A DNA stretch of 64,000 nt. It comes from Balanoglossus misakiensis. Taxonomy: Eukaryota > Hemichordata. Shown piece by piece: positions 50,685-63,634 of the stretch. How positions within the stretch are numbered: position 1 is the first letter of the stretch; each line of letters begins with the position of its first letter. The DNA is taken from NCBI GenBank assembly GCA_040954595.2, contig CM082586.2, positions 4,588,001 through 4,652,000 on the forward strand. The letters are read 5' to 3'. The translations under genes were made by a program, and so were the position numbers. The notes under the pieces were generated by a model that saw only the letters and a program-made list of their open reading frames with translations, was not told the DNA's origin and did not search any database.

Positions 50685-53600
50685 GTTCCGTCCCCCCCTC
50701 GAGGCGCGAATGGAATCTTCCAAAAAAAATGAGTGGAATAGGACACATCATTTTTTGATCAAGTAGGGATAGAACGCGGGCAACTTTTAAGATTTTTAAA
50801 CAGGGGCACGTGGCAATTTTAGAGGGAAACAGATTTCCCCGAGAGATGACGAAAGGCAATTGAGAATGGTGCTAGTCTGATGTACGGGAGAACAGTTTCA
50901 AATTGCAGATTTTAGTGTCAGACTGCAGGTGAAATTGTCATTGATCTGCTCACCCCTACCTCCCAGTGGTATGATCCAAATGACATCAGAAGTCATTGGG
51001 GAGAGTAGCATTAGTCTGGGACCACAGGGGTGTCTTGATTCTTGACGAGCAGAACAGAACTGAGCGATCCGGTCCAGATGTTAGTACATGTATAAAAATC
51101 TTGGACTTGGACTCTCAAGATTATTAACAGTATTAGTCAATTATTAGATGTTTTTTTTCCCCCAATTAGCTAACGACTTACAGAGAAAGTATAAATGTCA
51201 GTTTAAAAAGATGAGACTTTTTAAAGTCAGATTTAATGGGTTGGGGGGATTCTGTACTTCAACTTATCAATGCATATTTCTAACATTTTCAGTTCTTCTC
51301 TGACTTCTGTGCACTGTCTTGTAAATGGGAGTATATGTGCGTCCTCCTTAAAGTGAAGGGGTCGTCGCGCCCCATTTGTTTCTAAACATTACAATGCATC
51401 CACAAATCCCTGAAATTAGATAATTCTTAGAATGAACGAAGCAGCTAACCATAGCGTAGACTGGGCATGACAGCAACTGAAGATCCTAGTAGGTCTTGGC
51501 GACTGCAGTGGGGTTTGCGCTGGTATAAGAGGATGGGGGACATCAACACGGCGCGACAACCGCTTTCCTTTAAATAGATACGCACCTGTGATAGTTGGTT
51601 TTTCCCTTCTATGTCCTGTTTCCGTTCAGTCTGTGCAACATTTACAGTCATTTACATAGCTGTGCCCAGTGTGTAGTCTACTTGCACAGATCCCGGATAG
51701 ACCAGCTGCGCTTCCCAAATGTACGTCCCCCCGAGCGTGGGGAATGTGCGGGGCGTTCTTGTATCCCTGGAAACGGCGGCTTGCTTCCGGTTCTCCCGAG
51801 ATTCCGTAACCTACATCAGTGAGACCGGAACTATGTATTTTATTGTCTGCTTTAAGACAAATTTCTCTTCCTCAGCTTGTGAATGTGAACATTTATCTTC
51901 CGGAAAAAAAAAAACTATTTAAAAAAATCATGTCAGCACGTTATATCCACATTATATTCTGTAATATGCAAATTTTACATGCACAATGTGTACACATCTG
52001 CTTGGCTTAATTTGTGATGTTTATCCAATCAGTGATTGGGGAAACTCACTTTTGTAGAATGCTTTCCAGATTGACAATGAATTTAGATTAATGCTTGACA
52101 GCCTTGTAGAAGTTAGAGTTTTATCCGTCACGATCACATTTTGATTCATGCCAATCCATGTACATTAGCTTTTTATAGTGGACATGTATAATGCAATCTG
52201 GGGGCAGGGTGGGGGGAGTTTTTGCCACCCCCTGTGCTCCGTATCCCTCCCCACCCACCCCTCGTCCCATTGTTATGTAACACAAATGCTTGCAAAGACT
52301 AATGCTGCAGAAATTGCCTCAATATAAGGTGACCAGAGGGACTGTGAAGGTAACCAAGTTTAGGTGCAGCTATATTATTTTGCTGCTAGGTCTATTTGAG
52401 AGCCCTCCCAACTTGAGGAAAAAATGTATATAACCGCTGCACCATCCTGCTTGTTAGTTTTCTTGCTGCTGCTGTTTAAACTCAATTCTGTGATGGAAAC
52501 TAACCATGCTGAAAACTGAGCCTGTTTGTTACCAAATCAGAACTGAATTTCATGAACGAAAAAAGCATTTTGCAGACCTACATATAGCTGACATGCCAAT
52601 TAATGTGATTCGTAACATTCTTCAATAAAATGTAGTCATTGTGAGAGAATTTTAAACATGTCTATAGCTTGTTAAAATTTACAGTTACTGTCATTTCAGA
52701 TAAAGTGGCAGATCTTTTGAGTATTGTCTTGTAATATGTACACACGGTTAAGTCTTATTGCTAGTTTGTACTTGAATTATTTTTGTCAGAACTTTATAGA
52801 AGTAAAAATAAATGTGTAAATAGAAATTATAAAACTGTGTGTGTGTCACTTTAAAGTGTATTTTTTATAAATCACAGATCTTACTTTATTGAACAAAATG
52901 AGCATGCGCAAAATCGTCCGCCATTTTTAAGTAGATTCAATGTCCAGCTAGGTAAGTGGTGGAACCGGTCAGACTCCTTAGGTAAGTTAATAAAAGTATG
53001 GTTCCCCAGCCCCATTAAGGCCGCTGGCGGCGCTCAAGGCGATAGGGTGACTATAAAATACCGTTACACAAAGGAGTAGGTTTGATGAGACTGAAATTTC
53101 ACACAAAATATCACTGCGTGCATTTTGTCAAATGCATTGTCTGTTGCTTACTAGTACAATAGACAACGACCCAAGGTCTATGCTAGTCTATAGTACATGG
53201 TTATCATTGCCGAGAACGTCAAAATGCGCATGCGTTTCTACCTCAGGAGAGAAATTATAATCAGCTTTTGATAAACATGAGGAATGGAGGGTACCCTGCG
53301 ATCTAAAAAAAACCCCAGAGATATCGTTTATTGGCTTTTTTATTTTTAAAAAGTAAATCTTAATATTAGGAACGCTGCCTACCGTTATATTTCTTTATAT
53401 ATAGGATTATGAACAGAAAGTTCGGGCCCTGAAAACCAAGGTCGGTGTGTTCCCATGTCACATAGCTGAATACAATACATGTACAATCTGTTTGTGATTA
53501 CGTAACACAGTATGAACAGGCGTCAGAGTGGACATGTCAGAAACAGCAACTGGTGACGTGCGGACGTAACTTGAGTATTATTCCGGGCGATTCCTTTCAC
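50685..53600 (+). other. PI4KB 3' UTR and intergenic DNA
   Basis: AATAAA motifs at about 52625 and 52807-52812, the second followed by a GT-rich tract (GTGTGTGTGTC), suggest a 3' UTR of about 2.1 kb. Beyond that no exon or repeat could be supported. Confidence 0.5.
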
Positions 53601-54776
53601 GTTGGATGTCGGTGGTCATGGCTCAACAGACAGTCTAATTTTTGAAAAGGGGTTATATTTTTTATCTCTTTGCGACGAAGTGGAGCTTCGCGGAATCTCG
53701 AAATATCGTGAAACGTGCACGTCGGCGAATGCAGGTAAGTCATACTGTTGTACTGCTAGCTCGTTCGTTATTGCATATATATATTACATTTTATACGTAT
53801 GCTGGATGTGGATCGACATCAGAAGCCACATTCTCCGGCTACGAAGAACGAGAACAAAGTCTTCGTCAGTGTTTTCAGACCAGTCGTAGGGGCCACTATA
53901 TATAACATGGGACGATGACGGCCTTGGGTAATATTTAGAAAAGACATAGTCATTCGTACCTCTTTGTTCATGGGATTATGAAAACAATAGTACATGTCAC
54001 AGTCCTCGTATTATTATAATAATAGGGGAACTGTGTACATTTTCTTATTAAGAAAATCTGCAAAGATTTTTGCTTTGAATCCACTTACTTTCCTTATACA
54101 AAATCAGTTGACTCTGCGTAAAAAGTACGCTAAAACACTGCGTGACACAATCGTGCTTTCGTCATACACGTGCTAACTAACGTGATTACGTACACCGTGT
54201 GGCCCTGGTCTGGGGAAATCGCATGCACGATGTAATACAAGGTTGTACACATGATGGGGTCTATTTATCTTTTGATTGCTGACATTAAAAAAAGTATTTG
54301 CATTTAGTATCAGTGCTCTAAAGTCACAAGTGAGAAAAATGTGTCCCAACGCTGTATTAAAACCAACGTCTTGCGCTTGAACTGACAAAAGTTGATATGA
54401 AGCGAATATATACAAAAAGTGCATTTTTGCCCTTGTCTCTTGGGACAATTGTCCGTGTACTCGGCCGTTCATGGAAGAGCAGTGGCCGTGGGACCGAAAA
54501 TGGCCGGACTGAAAAGGTCACGAAGGGGGCTGTTACGTAACAACGCGCACATGCAAGCATACATTGTTAAAGGTGCAAACCCCAGCGCCGCTCAACTAAG
54601 CTCCTTGCTCAGTATCATCACCGTGGTGTGGGCAGTTTTCTCTCGTATTCCATCACCTTCATGCATCATAGGTTTATGTTAGTGGAAGCAGACGTTCGTT
54701 TATTTATGTATTTATTTGTTTGTTTGTTTAGCTTGTGTTGTCGGATCACAACGTTTGACTTTTACATCGTGATATA
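53601..54776 (+). promoter_or_regulatory. Probable 5' UTR exon and promoter of SLC16 gene
   Basis: A strong donor (GCAG|GTAAGT) at 53734/53735 ends a possible untranslated first exon. A pyrimidine-rich acceptor (TTTGTTTAG) at 54730-54731 opens the exon that carries the ATG at 54777. A short upstream frame (ATG at 53619, seven codons counting the stop) would lie in the leader. The transcription start is unknown. Confidence 0.4.
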
Positions 54777-57700
54777 ATGGCCCAGTCTCGGTCAAATGGG
54801 ACGGCGAAGGCATCGAAGCTTGCTGCAAATCGACCAACTCCTCCCGACGGCGGATGGGGCTGGTTTATCGTATTTGCAACTTTCTTGACGACCACCATAT
54901 CGGCGGGGAGTCTGTTTTCGTTCAGCGTGTTCTTTGTGGCGTACCTGGAGGCATTTAATGGAACAAAAGCAAACACGGGTGAGTTGAGTGGGCGGTATCG
55001 ACTGCAAGAGTTACAACTCCACAATCCAATATCAAAACGCACAATTATGATTTCGATTTCTCTACAAGCGTTCTTTGTCTCTGTTTTGATATCACAGTGC
55101 CATAGTTAGATTACCATTTTCACAAATCTTTGCATAGGCATGTTTTGTATGCTTTTCAAATCAAGGCGAAAACGAAAAGCTACATGTTGTAATAATGTAT
55201 CACTTTATTCACCCTAAACAAGACACAACCCAATTTATTTCCTGGTGTCAACATATGTCTTTGTTTGACTTGCAATAATTTATACCATTAACCATTTCTT
55301 TTCAACCATAGCATTGCCATATTAACTGAAATTTTAACACTTCATAAAGACCATGTGACTGAAATATGATTTCACGTTATTTACTCAAAATGGCGCCTTA
55401 ATGAATGGTGCTTTAGAAGAACTGAAGTTTACTATAAGTCGCCTAGGAACTAATAGTTTCTCGTACTCGATTTTCTCTCATCGAATGACGAAATAAATAA
55501 TGGCTTTTTCTACAGTTATAACAGAAAGCTGGACAGCTAAATGTGTTGTATACTTTCTTTCAGCCTGGATTGGATCGATCGCCATCTTTACGTTCACCAT
55601 GTTTGGTCCGATAAGCTTAGCAATTGCAAGAACTTTTGGACATCGCACAAGTCTCATGGTTGGCGGGGTGATCAGTGCGCTCGGCCACATCCTGAGCTCT
55701 TTTACCACAAACTTATACCAGTTGTACTTCACGTACGGAATAATGATGGGTGAGGATGGTTTTTGACAACTCCAGGCTCCCTTAAATAGTTTTTTTTTGA
55801 CGTCGTGCTAGGGGGTTAAACCGCATTTCAACAATTGTATTCTGGGTAAAAGGTCGACAACTCACTGTGGTAAGAGATGGAAGAAATGATATGTTAACAG
55901 TATTTTATGACTTTCTTTGGTCAAAAATTTCTGTCTTTTTAGTTGACATTCAACTTTTCCACATTTGTTATTTCTTAGACATGGCAAAATCGGCCATCTT
56001 GAAATAGTGTCGACCATATCGCTCACCCAGGTAGAAAAAAACACACATTTATTGCTGTCGTCTAATTTGCGATGGATGAGCCCAGGAGGCCGTTAGATGG
56101 ATCTACATTTTGTGTGAAATTGTATTTTTCTCTAAATGCGATTTTATTGGTTCTTTTTGTAGGAGTTGGTTTTGGAATAACACACCTTTCTGCCATAGAA
56201 ATGGTGGGAATATATTTTAAAAAGAAACTTCCCATTGCAATGGGTTTTGCTTTAGCTGGTGGCGGACTCGGCCAGTTTGTAATGTGCATCGTCAGTCAGG
56301 CCCTAATCGACATTTACGGGTGGCGAGGACTCCACATCATTCTGTCGGCGGTGGCGTTGCATATCTGCGTGGCGGGCGCCCTCTTCAGGCCGTTGGAGGG
56401 GAAAACGTACTCGAAAGTCCCGGATGAAGAGCGGGAAAAGGGGACACGTGGTGAAAATGACGTAAATCAAGATCATTGTAATAACCACAAGGGTGAAAGG
56501 AGACATTCTATAACAAGCCAACTGTCGAAGCACGGCAACTCTGGATCAAAGTACACGGAAGTTCTCAATGATGATGCGGAAGTGACGTCAATAAACGCCC
56601 ATCAAGGATGCACAGCATGTGACTGCTTGAAATCTTTCTTGAAAGCACTATATGACTGGTCCTTGTTAAAAGAACCTGTGTTTCTAGTTTTGTTACTGAC
56701 CATAGTGTTGCAAGCCTTCGGCACCAACACCATCACTATCCACTTGGTAAGCATTGCTACCTAAATTCATTTTTCCTCCATCCCTTCTCTTGCCGGCCCA
56801 TAAGTGAATTCATTATCATATCAGAGTATTGTCATCTGGTGACATCGCTTCTTTTCCTGATTACTGGGGCAAATTTTGACATGTTTGGGTCTTGAAAGAT
56901 TATCCCCCGGTTTTTTTGCAGGTGAGAAGGGCCCGCGACGTTGGCCTCTCTGCCACAGAATCGTCGTTTCTTCCCGCAGTGCTGGGCCTGGGTCAGTTAT
57001 TTGGGCGTCCACTAATCGGCAGCATAGGCAACCTCCCGAGGATGAAACCGTATATCTTATATGGAATTTGTTATGGTGGCTGTGGACTCTGTGTGCTCTT
57101 GTCAATTTTCATCAGCTCATATGCAGGTAAGTATTATTATTAAGTTATAGTCTGGCAGTGATGACGGTTCGTTTTGGTGGAATTTACGTGTTACTACCCA
57201 GTCACGCAGAAGCTTAGCGATTATCGATGGACTTCAAAAGTAGATATAATGTTCTAAAGGACCGAGCTGATGTTTTAGGGGGTACTCATTACGTTATCAC
57301 GCTTACTGCACTGTATGTCTTTCTTTCAGCTCTTATAAGTATAATGGTGGTCTTTGGTGCATGTATGGGAGGTTATATGGTCCTACTGAGTGTCAATATT
57401 GCCTATTTTCTCGGAGGTCCCAGGTTGGGATATGCTATGTCTATTACAATGCAAGTTGGAGGAATCACGTCCCTCATGGTTGGTCCCATCACAGGTAAAG
57501 TCCAATATCAATCCATTTTGTTCTTCATGGCGAAGGATAAAATGCCAGGGACTGTCAATTGTGTTCTTTATACCGCCAGTCATGGTTTCTCAACTAAGCG
57601 GCCTTGCATTGTATCAATCTGATGGTTAACCGATGGAGGTAAAGGCGGGGCATATAAGTGTACGGGGACTTCTGAACATGCCACCACTTGGGATTGAGTT

Positions 57701-57991
57701 TGAGCCCCGAGACTATCCCAACCACTAATGCTGATTTGTCCTCTGATTCCAACAGGGTTCATGCGTGATCATTATGGTGTCTATGACCAGGCCTTCATCC
57801 TGGCAACCTGTGCTTACGCCGTAGCAGTGCCGCTCACCACCATCGCCATGCCCATTGCGGACAAAGTAGTCCGGAGAAGACGTAGTAAGGAAGCGGCGGA
57901 AGGATCAAAAGTAGCGAATGGAACTGAGATTTCATTTACAGATAAACAAGGAGAGGGTGGGGAATTTGCTGAGGGCACCTCCTCTGTATAA
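54777..57991 (+). CDS. Monocarboxylate transporter-like carrier (SLC16)
   Basis: Six exons: 54777-54978, 55564-55749, 56163-56746, 56922-57126, 57330-57494 and 57756-57991, all GT-AG and in phase, 525 residues. This is a major-facilitator protein with 12 helices. The family signature at the start of helix 1, DGGWGWFIVF, begins at residue 24. Helices 1-6 are coded by exons 1-3, a long polar cytosolic loop (about 190-270) lies in exon 3, and helices 7-12 follow in exons 3-6. The C-terminus has RRRRSKE and an acidic Gly/Glu tail. SLC16 proteins carry lactate and other monocarboxylates with protons, or other small organic solutes in the MCT8-14 branch. Sequence alone does not settle the substrate, and I suspect the orphan branch. 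A second SLC16 gene ends on the other strand at 63635. AATAAA at 58266-58271 is a likely poly(A) signal. Confidence 0.93.
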
Positions 57992-59320
57992 CGAAATAAT
58001 CAGGCAGTAATCATCAGTGAGTTTGTCCAAGGAACAACAGGTATTAGAGAAATAGCTAAAATATTATAACCAACGGAGCTTTGAACCAATCGCATTACCG
58101 CCATCTAGCCAAAAAACCTCAGAACCAGATCCTAGCTGTACTGTTGAAATGTTGGTCCGTTTTGTTTCCATGGTCACAAGTTTTTTTATGAAGATTTTAG
58201 GTCTTTTTAAACGAGCTGGTCTCCGAACGTTCTCTGCGGTAGTAGTAGAAAATAATATTTACTAGAATAAAGTTGACATAATTTTATATCGAAAAGTGAC
58301 CATGTTATGTGCAGCTAACGAAGGTGTCTTTATGTTGCCGCCTTTATTGGTTTCGAAGAATTGAAAAGCCGGGCAAGAAAGAGTCAGGTCTGGAGTGGAA
58401 GGGGTGGGGTCACGTGGTTAATAACGTATTGCAATAGAGATAATCGTCTGTGAACGTATTACCAAGTGTAATTTTATGGCGTATTTTAATAGCCCTTGGC
58501 TGCTTTCATAGCCTTTGTCCAAACCAATACGATTCATTGATAATGGCTGTGGTACAGGGATCACGTGGCCGTGTTTGTGGTGGGGGCCGGGGTTAGCAAG
58601 GGGTAATAGTCTGTGTGATTACGTGATACTTTTGTGTCGGTGGTCATGGAGACGAGGTCAAACAATTAAGCTCGAGAACGCGATACCACAGACACCAAAC
58701 GTTTTAAAGTGAAACCGGTCTCGGCGTCAGTCCTCTTGAAGTGATCATTCTAACCAGGAGAGACCGAAGACGTGTTGTTTTATCATAGTTATAACACGGT
58801 TATAACTTATCAGCTTACGTTTTCAGGTAAATCCTTCGAATTGTCAAAATGTAGTTCAGTTATTTCCCTAGTTATTTCAACAATTCAATATTGTCCAGTG
58901 CTGGTCAACACATTGACTATGATTCCGTGTTATTCTGAATCTCAGTACTGCATTACATGTTACAGCAACGTCATTGCAGAATATATATCCACAATTACAT
59001 ATACATTTTGTATCGTCTAATTGTGTCTGCCCAAATCCGAGGACATTATTTATGCAGCCGAATCATGCAATCCTCAACCAAATACACTTTACTAAGATAA
59101 GTAAAGACAGTTTAAAATGTGCTGGCATCACAGGTTAACATTGAGCACGGAATCTCGTCATAAGTTTTATTGCTCATTTTATTGATTCTGTTCTTGACCC
59201 ATCAAAACTCTTCTTTACTCAATGGGCGAATTATTCTCGCGGCATGCAGGTAAGCTGATATCATGTTAACCAAATTCATTTGCAGAAAAAATATTTTTAA
59301 AATCGTGAAGTACGTTTGAA
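57992..59320. other. SLC16 3' UTR and TRIM-NHL upstream region
   Basis: AATAAA at 58266-58271 probably ends the SLC16 transcript. The remainder holds the promoter and leader of the TRIM-NHL gene; no core element stands out. No further exon was seen. Confidence 0.45.
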
Positions 59321-61540
59321 ATGTCTTCAAATCTAGAAGACGTCACTGATTCTGCCGAACTTGCTCTGTTGACCTGTGGAGTCTGCGGGACAGTCCAACA
59401 AAATGGCGCCGCGAGCAATAACTGCAAAGTACTGCCTTGCCTGCATGCATGTTGTGGGCAGTGCCTGGAGACAAGCCTAACGACGGGCGAGTTGAAATGC
59501 CAGAACTGCGAGGAGAAATTTGAGAAACCGATCGCTGAGTTGAAACCGCACTACGTTGCCGACATCGTGATGAAGATCGCCGAGGCGAGGCGAGCCTCGG
59601 GAAAACGCCACTGCGAGACGTGTGCTTCGTCGTTTCCCAGCAGCACTTGCGAGGACTGCCAAAATCATGTGTGCGACGACTGCGCCACCATGCGGCATCC
59701 GGAACACCGTGTGCGCAGTTTCAACGGGAGCACGGCCGCGGGCGACAGCGAAGAGGCACCTCTCGATATCAAGTGCGACATGCACGAAGAAGAAGCGGTC
59801 AAGCTGTTCTGCGATACATGCAAAGTCCCCATCTGTCAGACCTGCACCTACGTCAGACACGAGATCCCGAAACACAATTTCGTCGAACTGGACGACGCGT
59901 CGCAGGAGTTCAAGAAACTGTTGGCATCAAAGATCGCCGATGTCCAGAGGACGCAGGACAGCGCCGGAGAGTCAAAGGTCAAGATAGAGGAAACTTCGGA
60001 AACGTTTGCCAGGCAGTACCAGGAAACGAGGGACGCCATACAAAAGCACGCCAAGGAAACCCTGGAAAGATTTCAGAAGGAGATCGAAGACAGAGAAAGG
60101 CGGATGTTAGACCATCTAGAACTCAATTACAACGGGGCAAGAGACACTTTGAATACAGACGCCGAACAACTTCAGAAGATTGAAAATCACATGAAACTCA
60201 CAGGTAAATTTATGAAGGTTTTAATCAACCACGGTAGTAACGGCCGGATTATGTCGGCTTTCACTGAAATCACGACACAACTCGACGGGCTTTCAATCGC
60301 CAGGACACAAAGACAGCAGATATCTGACGATTTCCTGCTGTTTACACCGGAGGAAATCACCCTGGATGGTGAACTTGGGTCGTTTGGAAAAGTTGAAAGC
60401 ATTAAACCAAAGCTGGTGGACATATCAGAAGTGCCTTCCTCTGTAAGAGTAGGGGAGACATTTGCAGTACCCATCGACTCGGTTGATGTAAAGACGGCCA
60501 AAAACCCGAAGCACAATGTGTTAGTAGAGCTTTTTGATTCACAGGGGAAAAGGTCCGTTCTAGATGTCGTGCAGCTCAGCCGCGACAAGAAAGTCAAAAC
60601 CCGCGGCGTGAAGGTCCTCGCTCGCTCCAGTGGCCCACACGAACTATCCATCAAAGTCGGGAATAAACACCTGAAGGAGTCCCCGTATCGATTCGGCGCG
60701 GTGCCATGGAAACTGACGAGAGCGTTCGCGAGGCAGGGTTCAGGGTTGGGGGAGCTGGATTTCCCATACGGCATTGACGTCACCGAAGTTGGCGACGTGG
60801 CGGTGGCTGATCACCGCAACCACAGGGTACAGATCTTCAGAAGGAGTCAACTTTCTGGCGGGAGCACTGGCGAATTCGTCGAGTTCAAAGAGAAGTTCTT
60901 CCCGAGAGACGTCGCTGTCTCGGGCGATCTCTTCTTCATCACCGTCGACGTGGGGGCTCTCAATAAAGGCAAAGTAATAGTCCGCAATGAGGATGCTTCT
61001 ATTCGCTCATCCTTTGGAGAAAGCGACTTGAAGGTTCCGACCGGAGTTGCTATTAATTCGACCAAGAATAAAGTCTACGTTGCCGACAGTCGTGGACATT
61101 GCGTGTGCGTGTACTCAAAAGACAGAGGCGATTTGGTTTCGTCAGTGGGCACGATGGGTAACGACTTGGGGCTTTTCGATCACCCGGAGTACATAGCCGT
61201 GGACAGCCACAACCGAGTTATCGTGTCAGACTACTACAACAAACGGCTGCAGCTGCTCGACCCGGATGGACGAGTGATCTCTGAAATTGCAGACGGAAAG
61301 AAAGGAGCAAGTCTCTCCAACCCGAGAGGCGTGGCCGTGGACGTGTACGACAACATCTACGTCTGTGACAGTGACCTGAACACCGTCCAGAAGTTTTCCG
61401 AAGACGGGAGGTTTATTTGTCGTCTGGACAGCGACACGGACAAGCTGGTTCGACCAATTGGCTTGGCCGTCACCAAGGACTCGTTGTGTGAAGTATTCGT
61501 GTCTGACAATGCATCTGGGTGCATTAATATGTACTTTTAG
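59321..61540 (+). CDS. TRIM-NHL protein, TRIM2/3/71-like, intronless
   Basis: A single uninterrupted frame of 739 residues. The RING finger has C19, C22, C40, H42, C45, C48, C60 and C63 and should give E3 ubiquitin ligase activity. B-box 1 (C98, C101, C110, C113, C118, C121, H126, H129) and B-box 2 (C152, H155, C164, C167, C172, C175, H180, H185) follow. A coiled coil lies at about 190-300 and a filamin-type immunoglobulin repeat at about 363-462. NHL repeats fill about 470-739, forming a beta-propeller that binds RNA or protein partners. This order (RING, two B-boxes, coiled coil, filamin, NHL) defines the TRIM2/3/71 class. Orthology to one member is not clear, and single-exon structure suggests a retrocopy-derived, lineage-expanded member. 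The ATG at 59321 leads directly into the RING and is preceded by a stop-rich AT stretch. Confidence 0.95.
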   Translation: MSSNLEDVTDSAELALLTCGVCGTVQQNGAASNNCKVLPCLHACCGQCLETSLTTGELKCQNCEEKFEKPIAELKPHYVADIVMKIAEARRASGKRHCETCASSFPSSTCEDCQNHVCDDCATMRHPEHRVRSFNGSTAAGDSEEAPLDIKCDMHEEEAVKLFCDTCKVPICQTCTYVRHEIPKHNFVELDDASQEFKKLLASKIADVQRTQDSAGESKVKIEETSETFARQYQETRDAIQKHAKETLERFQKEIEDRERRMLDHLELNYNGARDTLNTDAEQLQKIENHMKLTGKFMKVLINHGSNGRIMSAFTEITTQLDGLSIARTQRQQISDDFLLFTPEEITLDGELGSFGKVESIKPKLVDISEVPSSVRVGETFAVPIDSVDVKTAKNPKHNVLVELFDSQGKRSVLDVVQLSRDKKVKTRGVKVLARSSGPHELSIKVGNKHLKESPYRFGAVPWKLTRAFARQGSGLGELDFPYGIDVTEVGDVAVADHRNHRVQIFRRSQLSGGSTGEFVEFKEKFFPRDVAVSGDLFFITVDVGALNKGKVIVRNEDASIRSSFGESDLKVPTGVAINSTKNKVYVADSRGHCVCVYSKDRGDLVSSVGTMGNDLGLFDHPEYIAVDSHNRVIVSDYYNKRLQLLDPDGRVISEIADGKKGASLSNPRGVAVDVYDNIYVCDSDLNTVQKFSEDGRFICRLDSDTDKLVRPIGLAVTKDSLCEVFVSDNASGCINMYF

Positions 61541-61629
61541 AATCAGTGTGAAGGAGGTATATTCCTCCGACTGTGCGAACTTCTCCAAGAAAAAAACAGG
61601 GAATTGAGTTATCTTGTTGTTGTTAATCG

Positions 61630-61699
<70 letters not shown>

Positions 61700-62333
61700 A
61701 TCGATGATGATGATGATGATGATGATGATGGTGGTCTAAAAGGCAAGCATATGTGACATGAACAAGACATGAACTGAATATATTCCAGTGATTCACTGCT
61801 ATTTATTATTCTACTAGAAATTTTATTCGATATTAGTCCAATAGCATGACGTTTCTTGTACGTTGTATGCTGACCTGTCTACCATCAGTGGTACGTAGTT
61901 GTTGATGGGGAAATTTTCCATCACGTTTTGGGTGGGTGATAGTAGAGCCTGTCGAACGCCAATCAGAAGAGAGAATTTAGCGTTGTTGGTCACGTGATTA
62001 GACTGGAGAAAGCATGCTCCCGGACAGATTTCTCATGGCTGTCGTTCGGAGAGGATGGTGGAACTGGGCGCTTCGACATTTCGCTTGATTTCTTGCGTCC
62101 TCTCTACTGGATAGCCTAGACCGAGACTACCGATAGCATGTTGTAAAGAGGTGTTAACTCGAGCGGGTCGGTTGTGGTCGAGATTTCGCCAGGGACGCTT
62201 GCTTTCGGGCGTTTCTGTGTACCATAGACAGAGATCGACGGTTGTTGTGAGGGGCCTCTTCCTTCCGCGTGTTCGGCTACCGGCTTCAAGGCCGAGCGCG
62301 TGGGGCTTCCTTCACAATTGGGCGTAGCAGTGG
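61541..62333. other. TRIM-NHL 3' UTR and intergenic DNA
   Basis: It contains a trinucleotide array (listed separately) and, from about 61900, a GC-richer stretch that runs up to a TATA-like box. No coding exon could be supported. Confidence 0.4.
61614..61734. repeat. (GTT)n/(GAT)n compound microsatellite
   Basis: About 50 bp of TTG/GTT units pass into about 65 bp of GAT units with one ATC interruption, just after the TRIM-NHL stop codon. Confidence 0.95.
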
Positions 62334-62483
62334 GATATATAAGATTGATGACAGGTTTTTTTAAGTTTCAGAATTTATTTTGGAATTATTGCCATGCATT
62401 TGGTCAACGCAGTTTTCGGGTTGGACAGATTCTGTGACGAGCTCGTACAGTTCATGCAAAAAGAGGACGAACAGACGCAATGA
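62334..62483 (+). other. TATA-type promoter with a 29-codon ORF
   Basis: GATATATAAG at 62334-62343 is a good TATA-box match, preceded by about 250 bp of GC-richer sequence. About 50 bp downstream an ATG at 62394 (GCCATGC context) opens a 29-codon frame that ends in TGA at 62481-62483. The predicted peptide is acidic at its end and unrecognised. A pyrimidine-rich TTTCAG at 62366-62371 could be an acceptor instead. This may be a short transcript, the start of a gene with unseen exons, or chance. Confidence 0.25.
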
Positions 62484-62948
62484 GGTGTTCACTCTGGGCA
62501 CCGTACTCCTCACGGGATCTGATTTATCAGATCAGTGCAACACCTCGGGCGTTTGGTCGTCAACTAGTATTTACTGTGTGGTTGAGAACGGTGTAGGGTT
62601 TATTTGCTATCATATTTTGGGTTTATAATACGTCTATGCTAATATACAGTTTGAGGGGGGGGGGGGGTTAAAGTCGATTTGTTTAGTGAACGTCACTTTC
62701 ACACTTTTTGTGACCACAATTATCCTGCTATGATTTTATTAAAGAAATAGCTAGTACCAAAGTTAGAACATATTTGCCTCTCACTAGGGTAGTAAGTTAC
62801 CTGTTTTAATTATTATTCGACCACAGGGATTTTTTCAGGAAAAGTAGATACATGTCAATGCTAAAGTGATAGCAACTAAATATGCATTGTTGTCTACTAG
62901 CCTTTTTCTACTTCCTTTCTCATACTGATACAATGCGTTCAAACACGG

Positions 62949-63173
62949 TACAGTAATTATATGCATGATAAAATGCGCATTGTTTTAGTGAACTTTTCAT
63001 ACCACCCTGCCTGACCTTTGCGCCCTCTTTTGGTGAACTCTTCATACTGCTCTGCCTGCAGCTGACCTCCTACCTTGCCTTATTTGGAGACAAGGCAGGA
63101 GGCGAGGTCAGGCAGGCTGTAGGAAGAGTTCACCAATAGAGGGCGCATTTTATTATGCATAAAATTACTCAGT
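62949..63173. repeat. Foldback (hairpin) element, about 225 bp
   Basis: The outer arms (ACAGTAATTATATGCATGAT at 62950-62969 and ATTATGCATAAAATTACTCA at 63152-63171) and the inner arms (TGCGCCCTCT at 63019 and AGAGGGCGCA ending 63147; CCTCCTACCTTGCCTT and AAGGCAGGAGG) pair across a short loop at about 63082-63090. Inner-arm identity is high, with a few mismatches and small gaps. It encodes nothing and is best read as a foldback or MITE-like element. Confidence 0.75.
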
Positions 63174-63634
63174 CATGCTTTACTAAGTAGGTATCTGGGT
63201 GTTCCAGTTAGAATCATAACAGTAACAGAAAGGCAAACAGAACTTATTCACCCCTATTGTATTAGTTTTTATCTACTTTCCCTAGGATTAGACTTGATAA
63301 TTAAAAGACTGCATGTGACCAGAGACAAACGTCACTACAATGGCAAAATTGAACTTTATTTCAGATATCAACACTTAATTTTTCATACAACACTTAATTG
63401 TGGTGGTGAATAAAGACCCACACATTATTTGTTTAAACAAGAGCATGGCGATTGCTCAATTAAACAATTAGCACACAATTCTCTTTAGATATTGGAATAA
63501 TATAAGTCCATCTTCCCTGCCGTACGCAGCATCAGCGCAAGACTGTATGTGCGGTTTTTATTTCATCATGACTTGCATACATTTTAATATTGTGTATGCA
63601 CAACTGTCCACACTCTGTACCATTACAAGAGTGG

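Noticed and set aside
54419-54682. An 87-codon frame before the SLC16 gene
   Set aside because: It starts at a non-ATG codon, is not in frame with the carrier and lies in the probable leader intron.
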